From Populus alba (taxonomy: Eukaryota > Streptophyta > Magnoliopsida > Malpighiales > Salicaceae), in assembly GCF_005239225.2 (NCBI RefSeq), contig NC_133293.1, positions 7,626,001-7,690,000 of the forward strand: a DNA stretch of 64,000 nucleotides, read 5' to 3'. A program made the position numbers and the translations under genes. Within the stretch, counting starts at the first letter, position 1. Every line of letters begins with the position of its first letter. The notes under the pieces were generated by a model. That model was given only the letters and a program-made list of their open reading frames with translations. It did not search any database and was not told where the DNA came from. Shown piece after piece: positions 20,735-32,589 of this stretch.

Positions 20735-22179
20735 AACAATAAAAAGAAGAGGAGGAAGAAGAAATTAATGAGAACTTTGAGATGGAAGATTAATGTAAAG
20801 ATTAAACAATGATAAAGACAAATGTCAAGGTTAGAGGATCCACCAATGGTATTTCAAACAAGTATAATATAAACTCTTATTACTCAATTTGGAAACCACA
20901 TACGAAGGAGGTTCCAGTCGGATAATTTGTCATTAATAGCTCATTATAAATTATTAACAAGATCATATTAATTATCTCATTTACATAACATCAAACTTTT
21001 AAATATTATCAGGAATTCATGATGTTAACTGATGTTAACAACAAATCAAGTACCTTTCATAGCCCAGGTGTAGGTAATACCATACGGTTGGGCTATGAGA
21101 GTGCCAAGCATTTGTTGTACCAAGTATTATACAACACAAATTTAGATTAACCATTTAACAAGCAAGGTATTAAGAATTAGTAAGATAAAAAGATAAGACA
21201 TGTTAATATTAAACATTAAGGTTCATGTTGAGTTTATACCATACTTGTTCTTACACCATTAGTGTAACCTTTTCACCTTGACATAATAAACTTAGCAAAC
21301 ATAATGAAGAAGAGAAACATAAATAAACAAAACAAGAACATAAATAAGATACAAGTTAACTAAGGAAAGGAAAGGAAATAAAAAGCATAAACAAGAAATT
21401 AATGAAAGCAAAACTTAAGAATTACAAAAGAGAGAAATAAAGAGCATGAACTTGATCTGAACAACCAAGCCCCTAAATACATGGCAAATGCCTCCTTTTA
21501 TAGGCCAAAATTCGGAATTATTGATTTGATGACTAATTGTTGAGTGGGTGGCCAACTTTTGACTTGGTGAAAATCCTTATCTTATTGTCTTAATAAAACA
21601 AAAATGTTAGCATCAGAAATGGGTCCAAATGTCCAAATGAAAGTTCTAGGAAATTTCCTTATCTTTCTAGGAAAAAAAAGATGAGGTCATTTGGACTTCT
21701 AGAACTCAAGATATGGGCTGAACACTAAACAGTGTCTGGGCTGCAGGACAGATTCGGACCTCTCCGTTGTTGCTATAATTTGGACTTGAAAACGGCCTTC
21801 TTAGATCTTGATGTCCAAATGAAAGTTGTATGCCTATGTCTTACTGAATTTTTGTAAACATTTGAGGTCATTTGGACATCTAGAACTCGAGATATGACCC
21901 AATTACCGAACAGTGTTCCAGTTTGAACTGCACCAACATCTCTTTTCTAAGTTTCACCCTCTCTTTATCTTCACAAATTTCAGTAGTTGAATTCATCAAT
22001 CCATCCTTTGATTTATGTGATAGGCCTACATTTAAGATGAACATTTACCATATATTAGGGTATTTTATAGTATTAGACTTGTTATTATAAAACATGCTTT
22101 AGTTAAGGAGTTATTGATACTTTAAGTGCAAAATGATGATATAAAACCTTGATAAGTATGTACTTTTAAGTACTAATCA
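20389..22179 (-). repeat. Athila 5' LTR (1,791 bp)
   Basis: Pair of 10246-12057; same TG...CA ends. The length difference comes mainly from the (AAT/AGT)n tracts at 20512-20607 and 20690-20745. On the minus strand transcription would start in this LTR. Confidence 0.93.
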
Positions 22180-22184
22180 TAAAG
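22180..22184 (+). repeat. Target-site duplication of the Athila element (right)
   Basis: 'taaag', identical to 10241-10245. Confidence 0.9.
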
Positions 22185-23839
22185 CCTCAAGTTTTGATTT
22201 GAGCATTTTGTGTTTTTGAAATATATAGAAGGTCACCTTATCACAAACCATTAAAAGAGGTACCCCAACTCAGAGTCTAAAATGGATACAAAGAACCTTG
22301 GAAAAGCCATTTTAATTTGACATCTGGTCAATTTCTATTTTCAAAATACATGACAATCAAAGGACTGTATATTTTGAATAACGTGTGTTGGGTTTTTTTT
22401 TTTTATCAAAGAAGCTTGATTTTCAAAATCTTTTCCAAAATTGACATCTCTTTGCTTTCATTTAAACAATTAGACTTGAATAGATATTATCTTTGAATTA
22501 TAAGAGTTGATTCCAGAACAAGATTGTCAAACACGAAGAACATTGATTGAATTTGTAAAATCCTTAACAGAAATGATTGTGACACTTCTCGACACTCCTT
22601 GAAAAGTTGAGCAGCCGGGGGGCAATATAGTGGATTTTGAGAAGGAAAAACAAGCAATATTCAGACCAACTAGGAGGCAATGAAAGATGATTAAATGATA
22701 AATCAGTGAACTGGGGACAATGTGGTTCAAAGAAAGATAATCAATTAACGAGCACATTTAGATCATACTAGGGGCAATATAGTTCGAAGACAATCATGAT
22801 CCAAGTGAACTCTAGCAGTAATTGAGAGCAAAGATGTGCCTAAAGGATATCTTCATATTGTCATTTGGGTTTTCCTTATGAAACATGGCTATGACTCCTG
22901 TAAGATGTTATCATATAACTGCTTTTTTAATGAATGTTGGAAGGATGCACACCACCAAAACTGATTGTGGGACAATGTTGTACTGGAAGGACATCTTCAT
23001 ATCATTATCTACGGTTTATCCTTTGAAGCATGACTACCAATCAATGTGAACACGATTGAATGTAAATGAATGTTGAAAAGATGCAAATCACCATGACTAA
23101 CTATGGAACAAAGATGCACATGTAGGACATCTTCACATCGTCACTCTTTAAAGCATGGCTATCAATTAATGTTGTCATGACTGTATTTGAATGAATATTA
23201 AAGAGATGCACAGCACCAAGAATAATTGTAGAACAATGCTACATAGAAAGAACATCTTCATATCGTCATCTGGCTAAAGGCGTGCTTCACCACCTAAGTA
23301 TGGGTGATAAAAGCAACATCATTAATGAGGCCAAGATATTTCTTTTCACAATTTGATTAGATGAGTTGAGCAGATTTTGTTGAAAAGAACATTGAACATA
23401 CAACGATAAGCCTTTTACTACAAGCTGTGAGATGCAAATCTAGATTATTAGATAGTTCATGACTGCTTGGCAATCTCGGATGAGGTCGACAATAGAAAAC
23501 TTCTTGATGAGTGTTGGCACGATGCGCACAATCAATGAGAGAATAATTTCTTAGGAGAATCCAGAAGATGAATGATTGGTTAACCTCATTCATAATGAAT
23601 CAAACAAAACCACACTTGGGGGACACGGTCATGCTTGGTAAGCAAAGAGAGCATAAAACATCGCAGACAGCCTACAATAAACACTGCATTTACAATTGAA
23701 TGGATGGCTGGCACATAAATGAGTCGGCACAGAAAAACAAGGAAGGCTTCAAATAGCAAACAAATGAGTGTTAGAAATGGGGGACCTATATTTCTCAGGT
23801 AAGTATACATGCATATCAATCATAATGCATTGCTTTCAT
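22185..23839 (+). mobile_element. Tat/Ogre-like non-coding internal DNA, continued
   Basis: This resumes the sequence cut at 10240. No ORF is supported. Between about 22840 and 23290 a phrase of about 130 bp ('gacatcttcatatcgtcatc', 'gaatgtt..a.agatgcacacca') recurs imperfectly about four times. Its membership of the same old element is inferred from position. Confidence 0.4.
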
Positions 23840-25676
23840 TGTCATAACCCAATTTTTGAATAAATAATACAAAATGAATGGATAAAAATATATTTGAGAA
23901 TGGGGTTAAAACAGCACAAATTTGAAGTTCAGGAATGAAATTATCAGATTTGAGAGTAAATTGGTCAGAAATTGAAGAATTAATAAGTTTGGAAATTTAA
24001 TTAAAATTTGGATTAGTTTAATTAATAAAATTAGAAGAATTAATAAATTTGTGGAATTAATTAAACTTTGATTTAATTAATTAAATAAATTCAGGGACTT
24101 AATTGAAATTAATTCAAGGGTAAAATTAAAAGGGATTTTAATTGAGGTCCAACTGTCAAAATTTCCAAAGAAAGCAGGGGTCAAAATGAAAATGTCACTT
24201 TCTGCCGAAACGACGCCAGGCTGGGGATCGTGCATCTTCTCCATCCCGATTCAACCGGAGACCTAAAAATCTGCAACAAATCCAATCATGACCCCGTCTC
24301 TTGCCCATGATCTTGTTCGTGGATTCCATTACAGTCCTGCAAAGGCAGGACTGGTTGAGGGGCAATCTTCTTTATAAAAGGGAGAAGAAAACCCAGCACC
24401 TCAAGGGGAAAATTAACCAAAAAACAGAGAAAAGAATAGAGAAAATGCAGAGAAATCAGAGCAAAAACAAAAACAGTACACGGAGCAAAAACAGAGATAA
24501 ACACAATCAAAAAACCCAGAGGACCAACACTAACATCATCGTCTTCTCGAACGCAGGAAACAGAGAGAAGAATGAAAACACAGGGACAGGGGAAGGAGAG
24601 GACAGAAACGAAAAGGAAGACCAGGGGAAGCGAACAAAAAAAAAGGCAGGAACACCGAGAAAAACAGGAATCAAACACAAAGATAAAACCAAAAAAACAA
24701 AGGAGAAGGCAGTAGGGACGAAAACCAGAGAAAGCTTGGGTCCAACCAACCCGGAGCACCAGGACCCTTATCATCATAGTCTTCTTCCAGAGCAGGGGAA
24801 TTCAAAAACAAGAGAGGAGCTTCGCCCAGCGATTCCAACAAAGTCTCTGCAAAACCAGGTAACTTCTTCCTTCTCCATGCTTTGTAAATTAAGTTACATT
24901 TGTTACGCGAAGAAAAACTAATTACCTTGTTACTGTTGCAAGCATGCATAAATAATTCACGCATGCATGCAACATTACCCAACCGGTCACTGGCTTGGGC
25001 AGTGACCGGCTGGGCTGGGTCTAGCCCAGCCCATGTGGGCTGAGCTAGGCCCAGCCCCAAAAATGTAAAAAAATAAAAAAAATATGTAATGCCCAAATAA
25101 AAATAATGTAAATTTATAGATTTATTCACTGACGCCAGAGTTAGGAATAAAAATACTTGTTTAAATTTATATTCTTTTTATTCGTTGTATTTTATTTTAT
25201 TTAGCTAGAAAAATAAAAAATGTGTGCATGCATAAAAATAAATTTATTTTTATTTATTTATTCACTGGCGCTAGAGTCGGGAATAAAAAAATATTGATCT
25301 AATTTATTTTATAGTTACGTGATATTTACCAACGCCAGAGTTGAAATTATCCGTAATTGAATATTCACTGGCGCTAGAGACAGGAATATTGCAAGGAAAC
25401 CATCAGAGCATAAACCAATAAATATTTAGCAATTTAAGACAAAACCAGCAATACAGTCTGCCTCCGGCAGAACGTAAAAGGGGTGATAATTTCTTCCCTT
25501 TTACGTAACCAGTCTCGTACCATAGAATCTCTATTGACCAGTTAGGGTTCCTAGTGACCATAATACTAGGTGGCGACTCCTTAAACAAGATCATTCCCCA
25601 TTAAAGAATAGGATGTCAGAAATCCGTTCTTTCCAAAGATTTAGTTTTTAAGGCCGCCGCGATGTCAGGTGCGACA
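23840..25676 (+). mobile_element. Probable solo LTR of the Tat/Ogre-like family (copy C)
   Basis: It starts 'tgtcataacccaatttttga' and ends 'gtgcgaca', the family termini. Flanks 'ttcat' and 'tttat' could be a target-site duplication with one mismatch. Neither a primer site nor a polypurine tract adjoins it, hence solo. A TATA-like 'tataaaag' is at about 24372. It is followed by a purine-rich leader (about 24380-24860) that gives spurious long ORFs. GC-rich hairpins lie at 24983-25057, and 'ttcactg(a/g)cgc(c/t)agag' phrases recur between 25125 and 25380. Confidence 0.55.
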
Positions 25677-25689
25677 TTTATCATTGATA

Positions 25690-26040
25690 GATTGGTGTTA
25701 CACCATCACTTCTCGAGTAGTGCATTTTATAAACCTACCTCATTTTAAGTGCGTCTTTGTGCTCTCACCTCCTTTTCAAGTGCTTCGTTGAGCCCTTGCC
25801 TCCTTTTCGAGTGTGCTGTTGAGCCCTCGCTTCCTTTTGAGTGCGCCTTTAAGCCACCATCTCTTGGGTAATGCGTTTTCTAACCCTACCTCCTTTTCAA
25901 GTACGCCGTTGAGCCCTCGCTTCCTTTTGAGTGTGCCTTTGATCCCTCACTTCCTTTTTTGAGTGCGTCTTTGAGCCCTCACCTTTTGGGCAGTCCGTTT
26001 TCTAACCCTACCTTCTTTCGAGTGCACCTTTGAGCCCTCA
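25690..26040 (+). repeat. Minisatellite 1, 'ccttttcgagtgcgcctttgagccctc' units
   Basis: About eight imperfect units of 35-45 bp with 'ccttttgagtgcg(c/t)c' and '(t/g)agccctc'. Together with the next two arrays it forms the 3' internal part of the Tat/Ogre-like element. Confidence 0.7.
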
Positions 26041-26420
26041 CCATCCTTTTTCTAGGTAGGTCACCCATTACAATGCGACCATTCTCCATTTTTTTTTTAT
26101 TTGGGTAAGTCACCCATTATAATGAGACCATTTCTCCACCTGGGTAGGTCACCCATTACAACAAGACTGTTAATTTTTTTTTTCATTTTTTGGGTAGGTC
26201 ACCTATTACAAATTACAATTCGACCCATTCTCCATGTTTTTATTTGGGTAGGTCACCCATTACAATTAGACCATTCCTCCACATGGGTAGGTCACCCATT
26301 ACAATGAGACCAATTCTCCATGTTTTTTATGGTAGGACACCCATTACAATGAGACCATTCCTTCACCTGGGTAGGTCATCCATTATAATGAGACCACTCT
26401 TCCTTTTTTTACTTGGCCAA
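26041..26420 (+). repeat. Minisatellite 2, 'gggtaggtcacccattacaatgagacc' units
   Basis: About eight units of 40-60 bp, each 'gggtaggtcacccattacaa(t)..gacca', separated by T-rich spacers. The repeat gives artefactual ORFs reading GRSPIT. Confidence 0.8.
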
Positions 26421-26667
26421 GTCGCTAATGAAAATAGACCAAGGTACATGTGAGTGTGTGGGGTGGTCGCCCTTAAAAATAGATCACTTTGGGTATGTGT
26501 GGGTATGTCGCTCATGAAAATAGATCAGGGTAAGCGTAAGTGTGTAAGCTAGTCACCCCTGACAATAGACCACTTTGTGTATGCTTGGTTAGGTCGCTTG
26601 TGAAAATAAAAAGTTTTTTAAAAAGGGCAAGTCACCTGTGAAAATAGACTAATTTTCTTCAAAAAGG
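26421..26667 (+). repeat. Minisatellite 3, 'gtcgc..gaaaatagacca' units
   Basis: About five units of 45-60 bp; also present at 6718-6855 in front of LTR copy A. Confidence 0.7.
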
Positions 26668-26761
26668 GCAGGTTGCCCAAGATAATGTGATCGTTTTTCT
26701 TTTTCTTCTTTACAAAGCTTACTATCTAAAACCTCTTGCGAGATTTTGGTCATAAGCATTG

Positions 26762-26777
26762 TAAAGAGGGAGGCAAA
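26762..26777 (+). other. Polypurine tract of Tat/Ogre-like element
   Basis: 'taaagagggaggcaaa' directly before the LTR start 'tgtcataacc'; equivalent tract at 6951-6967. Confidence 0.6.
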
Positions 26778-27790
26778 TGTCATAACCTATTTTTGAGTTA
26801 TTCCCCAATTCACAATTTTTTCTCTCTTCAAAAAAAAAAACATATTATCAAAAAAATATAACAGTGAAAAGAGGATGCCGAAACGCTAAGAAAATTGTTA
26901 AAAATTGGTTGAGGAGGTTCTAAAATACAAAGATTGAAATTTGACAGTAATTTGTTGACTGATGAGAGCCCTGTTGATAAAGAAAATTCAATTTGAGGAA
27001 GTAAAGTCCAAAAATTAGATGTTTATGGACTCAATTAAATTTTAGTGAAGGTTTAATTGAATTTTATGGACGGTTTGATTGCAAGAAAAATTGATTTTGA
27101 AATCAATTTAGGCTTTGATTGGAAGAAATTAAAGTTCTGGGTCAAATTATAATTTTTTAGAGTTAATTTGATCAAATCAGGGGCTTAATTGTATAAATAT
27201 TAAAGTTTAATGGCCAATTACGGACTTAATTGAAGAAATTCAAAACCAAGGATTAAAATGAAAAACATACGTCAATAGAGGGGTTGCAATTAAATCGAAT
27301 CAGGGGTCAAATTAAAGAAATTAAAAGTTTATTGCTCAATTGAGGGTCGAATTGCATAAATTCAAGACCAAGGACCAATGTGAAAAAAGAGGCCAACTTT
27401 AAGGCCAGCAATTGAATTTGGCAGGGATGCAATTGAATTGATTTTTACAATCAAAATTGCAATTGAGCACTTGATCGAACAAATCACAAATTGAGGACCA
27501 ATGTGAACTCTGACACGTTTTTGCTGCCTTTTCCTTTGAAATAAAATGACGCGTTTTGTCCAAAACAACGTTGTTTCATACACTGTTCACGCAAAAAAAA
27601 AAAAAGACTCAGACGGTGCCGTTTTCTTTAGGGTTAAGGTTCCTAATGACCATAATACTAATTGACAGCTCCCATTCAAATTTTCCACTGATAAAAGACA
27701 AGAATTTCTTGTCTCCCTAAATTTTCCAAATAGACCCTTATAGTTTCCTTGAGGGTGGAGGGTTCGTCGCGACGCTGCACATGTGCGACA
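26778..27790 (+). mobile_element. LTR of Tat/Ogre-like retroelement (copy B, 3' LTR)
   Basis: It begins 'tgtcataacctatttttgag' and ends 'cacatgtgcgaca', with TG...CA ends and a polypurine tract before it. It matches 6968-8200 closely up to about 27625. There, after 'gacggtgccgtttt', it jumps to sequence like copies C and D ('gggtt..ggttcctaatgaccataatacta'), so it has an internal deletion or is a mosaic. No primer site follows, consistent with a 3' LTR. Confidence 0.65.
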
Positions 27791-28061
27791 ATTTAATCCA
27801 TCGACCATTGTGGCTTTCTCTTTCTTATTGCTTTGCTTGTTAAGTCTTCTTACATTTTCTTTACCACATCTTTAAACCATCACCGTAAAAAAGTACTAGG
27901 AAGTATATAAATTTAGGTTCCAAGCATGTCTTTTCTACTCTATGAAGGAGGAAATCAGAGTACCTTGAATCTGTGAAAACCTTGAAGGTTATGTTACAAG
28001 GAGAATAAAGAATATCGAATACATGAAGCGCAAAAATACGAGAGAATAATTTAAAATTTAT

Positions 28062-28350
28062 CAAAGAATTATTTCAATTTAATAGCTTAAATTTTTAGGT
28101 GAGGTTTTAAGATATGATTTATATTATTCTCTAACACATTCCATAAATTAAAACCCTTTGGACTTAAAACTTGCACAAACTCACACTACATTGTGCTTAA
28201 TTTTTATCAAATAAATAGAGATAATAAAATTTAAACTCGTGACCACTTGATCATCAAAACTTTGATACCATATCAAAGAACCATCTTATTCCAATAGCTT
28301 AAACTTTTAAGTGAGATCTAAAGATATGATTTATATTATTTTTTAACAAA
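28062..28350 (-). repeat. SINE-like repeat pair, minus orientation
   Basis: Reverse complement of 44157-44360: shares 'cttaa.ttattagattgagatgg', '(a/t)tggtatcaaag' and 'acgagtt.aaat'. The phrase 'caatagcttaaacttttaagtgag.t.taagatatgatttatattatt' occurs twice within it, so it may be two overlapping copies. Confidence 0.45.
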
Positions 28351-28861
28351 AATGTATTTAGTGATTTTATTTAATACTTTAATTTTTTATATTAAGATGA
28401 TTTTTTTGATACTCGATTAGCTAGATCCATATTTAAATGTATTATTATAAAGTAATGTAAAAGTATATTTTGATGTCAATAAAAAACTTGTCATCCTAAC
28501 CCTATTTTATGTGTTAGCATCCTAAAAAATTGAGAGCATAATGCTGGCAGACGCATGGAAAATGATTATCAAGCTGTTTCTAAAGAAGACATGCATGGTA
28601 GAAGGAAGCTCGTTAAAAAAGGTGGATGGAGTCTGTTTGGCTTTCTTCAAAGCCACAGGATAACTTAATTTGCTCTATGATTTCAACAAGGCTTAAAATA
28701 TTGGTAGAAGCAACGCTAGTCAAGTCACATATGCAGTTGCAGCTGTTGCTGTGTGTGTGGCTTAGGCAATACTCTTATACAAAGCTATAAAATGCACTGT
28801 ATACTGCTCGAGGAATATATATATATATTCCTTGCCGGCGTAGAATCAAAACAGGCAATAT

Positions 28862-29125
28862 TAGATTCAAACATAAAACTTTGAACTCATCAAACCCTTA
28901 AAAAGTCATCTCAATTTATTATTCTTTAATATATCTTTTGAAATGAAAGTTTTTTAAACTTAAAATTAACTTATATAAATCCATATGATTTTATATTTAA
29001 TTTTTTATTAAATAAATAATAATAAAATTTCAAACTCGTGATTCACTTGGTCATTAAAATTTTTATGCCATGTTAATAAACCATTTCAATCTAAGATAAG
29101 TTATATTATTTTCTAACACAAAATA
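28862..29125 (-). repeat. SINE-like repeat, minus orientation, diverged
   Basis: Third copy of the 44157-44360 family, recognisable by 'tttaaacttaaaattaac', 'aaactcgtgattcacttggtcattaaaatttttatgccat' style order and 'ttatattattttctaacac'. Confidence 0.4.
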
Positions 29126-29382
29126 AATTAAGGTGAAAATATATGTCTTCCAATTCAATCCAAATATTATGAATATATCGAAAATGGGAAACATAACAAA
29201 AGAATGTTCTCAAATCTTGAAAAACCCTACTATCAGACAAACACTAGATCATGATTTGCAAGAGAAGAAGATCAAAACCTTCCTCCTAAGTCCTAATTAA
29301 TAATCAACTAATTAAGATAATTAATAAGCTAGCTGGAAGCTATGGTCCCTAAAAAGAAAAATGAAATAAGAAGAAACAAGGA

Positions 29383-29400
29383 GGGGGGGGGGGGGGGGGG
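29383..29400. repeat. Homopolymer G18
   Basis: Eighteen consecutive G, then C. Length of such runs is unreliable in assemblies. Confidence 0.95.
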
Positions 29401-29634
29401 CTGTTACTTGAATGTATTAAGCGGCCCTTTCCTCCCCTAACCTCTCCAATATTATTTTTCTTCCTTTTGGATTGTATATGGTTTAATTAATACGAAAATC
29501 AACTCATGACCTCCAAGGGATATATACTTCTCGATCCACACACACACGTCCTCTCTGCACATATATGGGCCTGAGGTGTCTGGAGAAGCATGCCAAGTGT
29601 CGCGAACTCATGCATAGCATCGATCCTTGTAATT

Positions 29635-29650
29635 AAGAAGTGGTGCGTCC
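29635..29650 (+). repeat. SINE target-site duplication (left)
   Basis: 'aagaagtggtgcgtcc', 16 bp, repeated exactly at 29858-29873. Confidence 0.9.
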
Positions 29651-29857
29651 ACACAAGGGGAATTGTGGCCTATGTAGTTAAAATGATTTATTTCCCTTTC
29701 TCCTATATCAGGGTTTAAGTTCTATTTATATATACTTGTCACTCATGCGGTGTTTTACATGCTCACTGGGTTTGCAGGATATTCAATGAGTCCGGGAATT
29801 AGTTGTGGTGCACGCAAGCTGGTCCGGACACTCTAAATTACCAAAAAAAAAAAAAAA
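29651..29857 (+). mobile_element. Au-like SINE
   Basis: 207-bp insertion bounded by a perfect 16-bp direct repeat and ending in an A-run of about 17. The body contains 'catgcggtgtt', 'gctcactgggtttgcagg', 'ggaattagttg.ggtgc' and 'aagctggtccggacac', the conserved 3' body of Au-type plant SINEs as I remember it. The 5' part, expected to carry pol III boxes A and B, is degenerate ('gggtttaagttct' in place of box B). Non-autonomous; mobilised by LINE machinery. Confidence 0.85.
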
Positions 29858-30030
29858 AAGAAGTGGTGCGTCCGCAGTAGCTTTCCGCAGTTTCTTCAAG
29901 TAAGCACGAAAGGTTGTACTTAAGAGGTGTCCAAACTCCCGGAATTTAAAGGGTTGGCAGCTGGGTGATATTGGTTGAGTTCTTCCTTGGGTAGGAAGAG
30001 TTTTGATGCCAGTTTGCACATAGCTTTAAA

Positions 30031-30232
30031 GCCTGTTTGGATTACGATAATTATTGAGATTTAAAATATTTTTTATTTAAAAATATATCAAAATAATATA
30101 TTTTTTATTCTTTTAAAAAAATAATTTATTATATTAGCACATCAAAACGATTAAAAAAAATAAAAAAATAATAATTTTAACAAAAAAAATTAATTTTAAA
30201 AAATACGATATACACCATGTTTTCAAACAGCC
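30031..30232. mobile_element. MITE-like repeat
   Basis: Starts 'gcctgtttggatt' and ends 'ttttcaaacagcc', imperfect inverted termini. The core has 'agcacatcaaaacgatt'. Related copies are at about 45130-45362 and, partly, 56160-56440. No coding capacity. Superfamily not assigned. Confidence 0.55.
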
Positions 30233-30339
30233 ATTTATCACAGAAGTATAGGATTGCCGGTTTGTCCTCAGAATGTGTGGGAGTGCTTCCAACGAAGAAA
30301 GGAAGCATGGAAAAGAAAGCCATGGAAATGTCACCAAAA

Positions 30340-30342
<3 letters not shown>

Positions 30343-30404
<62 letters not shown>
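30343..30404. repeat. (AT)n microsatellite, about 31 units
   Basis: Uninterrupted AT repeat of about 62 bp; gives spurious IYIYIY ORFs on both strands. Confidence 0.95.
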
Positions 30405-30406
<2 letters not shown>

Positions 30407-30435
30407 ATGAAAACTGAAGGGATTCTGAGTATCAT

Positions 30436-31180
30436 GATGATGATCAAACTCAATTAGATGAGAATCTGACCTAGAGGACCTAACAAATAGTTTATGAAAG
30501 AGTGAAATAGGTTTAATTAGGTTTAAAAAAAAAAATCTGAGCACACTAAAATTAAGTTAGTATCTTAAAATAAAAATATGATATATTTAGTTGTTAGATC
30601 AAACTCAACTCTAATAATTAGATGAGAATCTGACCTAAATATATTATATAAATAATTATATAAATAACTTAGCAGATGTTTTATGGATGAGTAAAATTAA
30701 TCTAATTAAGTTTAAAAAGAGATTTGATCATGCTAAATTAAGTTATTAGTTTAAAATGAAAATATAAGATATCCAATTATTAGATGGAGCTTAACTTCAA
30801 TATTATTTTTAAATTTTTTTATTTAAAACAAGACATTTAAAAAATATAAAGTAATGTAGTTGTGGAATAGTGATTCATTAATCCACGGATTGACTTGTGA
30901 CAAATATAATATCATCTTAAAAAATATTATGACATATTAAATTTGTAAAACTCATATTTTTAAAACATGAATATGTTGTTTTTCAAGCATGTAAAACCCG
31001 AATAAGACTTAGTTGATTCAACTTCAATATTTTTTTTTTAATTTTTTTTGTTCAAAACAATGTCTTTTAAAAATATAAAAAGGTATGATTTTAAAATAGT
31101 TACCCATCAGTCCCGAATTGACAAAGAAACCTGTGAAAAATATAATAACTATCTTAAAACTTATATCAGTCATTTTATTT
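30436..31180. repeat. Diverged tandem duplications in AT-rich DNA
   Basis: Two units of about 165 bp (30436-30597 and 30598-30775; shared 'aactcaa', 'attagatgagaatctgaccta', 'gatga.g..tttaattaggttt'). Then two units of about 220 bp (about 30785 and 31010; shared 'caacttcaatatt' and 'tgacaaa..aacctgtgaaaaatataata'). No coding. Confidence 0.5.
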
Positions 31181-32584
31181 TAAAAAAAAAAAATTTGTGC
31201 TGATAATTGAAAAATACTGCGAGTACTCATTACTCTTGACTTGCACATAAATTGGATCGTTATCCAGTTATATAGTCTCCTAGACTGGTTCGTTAAGATT
31301 CCAAAGATCTAAAGCATGAAATTTCATCCCGACACTAGGCGGTAACAACAAAAGACTTGATCCAAGTGTCAATTTAGCCTAAGGCTTAACCCCTAAAATA
31401 TTGTTCCAAGATTTCTGACATTGTTTTGGGGAGAAAAAGATCGGATTTTTCTTACCAGCTTGGCACGGGTTAGACCCAGATTATCGAATTGTCTCACTAA
31501 ACTATACTAAATTTTATAACTATAGGTCCATTAAAAAAAAAAAAAAAAAGCTAAATGATATGGGGATTTTATTGTAGTTCCAGACACAGATTACTGTAGA
31601 TTGTGACAGTAAAATTTACATGGGTATGGAGTGTAATTAAGAAGATCATGGAGAGTGTTTTAGTATTTTCATGTTGTCTTTTTTTATTTTTTTTATTTGA
31701 AAAGTTTTTGGCATGTTTTCCACACGTTACAGCGAGTGGGTGGCGCCCACACCATTAAAGTGGTGCATGAGACGCCTCCTGAAAGCCAAATCTAGTCATA
31801 AACTATCTAGATAGATACGCAAACATGTCATCTTCCATATGGTGCGGTGCGTGTAGATAGATCATAGTTGAATTGTCGTTAACATTGATTGTTTGTATTT
31901 TTTCTTTTTTTCCTCTCTCCTAACAATTAAAGTGCACAATTATTTTGTATTTGTTTGTTGTTTGCTTTGGTCTAATAAGGGTAAACTCTTGAGTTTTGCA
32001 TGGCCACCAGATCCTAGTCGCTTATATTTGGTATGTTACCTAACACAAGTTTAAAATATTCTCTAATCTCCTAATATTCTTTTGATATTCTTTTTTTTTT
32101 TTTTAAACATTGACCCGCTACATTAGGCCGGCCAATATGCTATTTAGTATTAAAACTCGTTGAGTGGTTGGATAGCGTGGACTTTCACATTTTGGGTGGA
32201 TGGAAGGAATGATAAGCATATATATGTTAGTACAAAGAACAGAATTTCAGGACATAGTCTTCAAACTTCCAGTATAGTACTCGACCGTTTTAATTTTATT
32301 GGTCCAGCACAAGTTCTTGACAAGGAGTACAAAGGAATTCTAGAAGAAGAATAAGAGGAGCAGGTAAGAGACCAATTCAAACAATATTTTTAATTTCTCA
32401 CGCCTTGAGACATGGCTGACATACTGTATTCAATTTGACATGCTGTATATATATAATAAATTCTGTAAAATAAGAAATCTTATAAGGTGCGTTTATTTGA
32501 ATAGGGACACCTCTGCCCTATCTTAATCTTTCTTGATCCCTTTGCCGGCCCTATCACATTCTTTCTTGCTTCACTTAATCAAAG

Positions 32585-32589
32585 AAATT
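32585..32589 (+). repeat. Target-site duplication of Reina-like element (left)
   Basis: 'aaatt', repeated at 37623-37627. The empty site in copy 1 reads 'caaagattttcaacatg'. Confidence 0.85.

Larger units (their letters stand above)
10246..22179 (-). mobile_element. Athila-lineage Ty3/gypsy LTR retrotransposon with two cargo ORFs
   Basis: This 11.9-kb element has TG...CA LTRs (10246-12057 and 20389-22179), TSD taaag, a tRNA-Asp-type primer site at 20365-20382 and a G-rich polypurine tract at 12058-12070. It is read on the minus strand: LTR, gag-protease, reverse transcriptase, RNase H, integrase, then cargo and the other LTR. The LTRs differ by only a few percent outside microsatellites (judged by eye), so insertion is recent. 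The primer site, DLGA protease, FMDD reverse transcriptase and the 'KYLLSKKD...[10 protein letters not shown]' RNase H tail are Athila characters. The pol frame has three lesions, so this copy is not autonomous. Between integrase and 3' LTR lie a viral-NABP-like ORF and a LOG-like ORF. Confidence 0.93.
27791..29634. other. Intergenic, AT-rich, with SINE-like repeats
   Basis: No gene seen. It holds two SINE-like repeats (below), the short palindrome 'ggaatatatatatatattcc' near 28812, and a TATA-like 'ctataaaatgcactgtatac' near 28787 without a downstream ORF. Confidence 0.5.

Noticed and set aside
22840..23290. CRISPR-like regularly spaced repeats
   Set aside because: Repeats are imperfect, about 130 bp apart, in plant retroelement DNA; a degenerate tandem repeat.
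24301..24921. 206-aa Lys/Arg-rich ORF
   Set aside because: Low-complexity purine-rich leader of LTR copy C; no domain; the equivalent tract in copy D gives a similar artefact.
26101..26453. ORFs with repeated GRSPIT units
   Set aside because: Translation of a minisatellite.
30134..30544. ORFs containing IYIYIY
   Set aside because: Translation of the (AT)n microsatellite.
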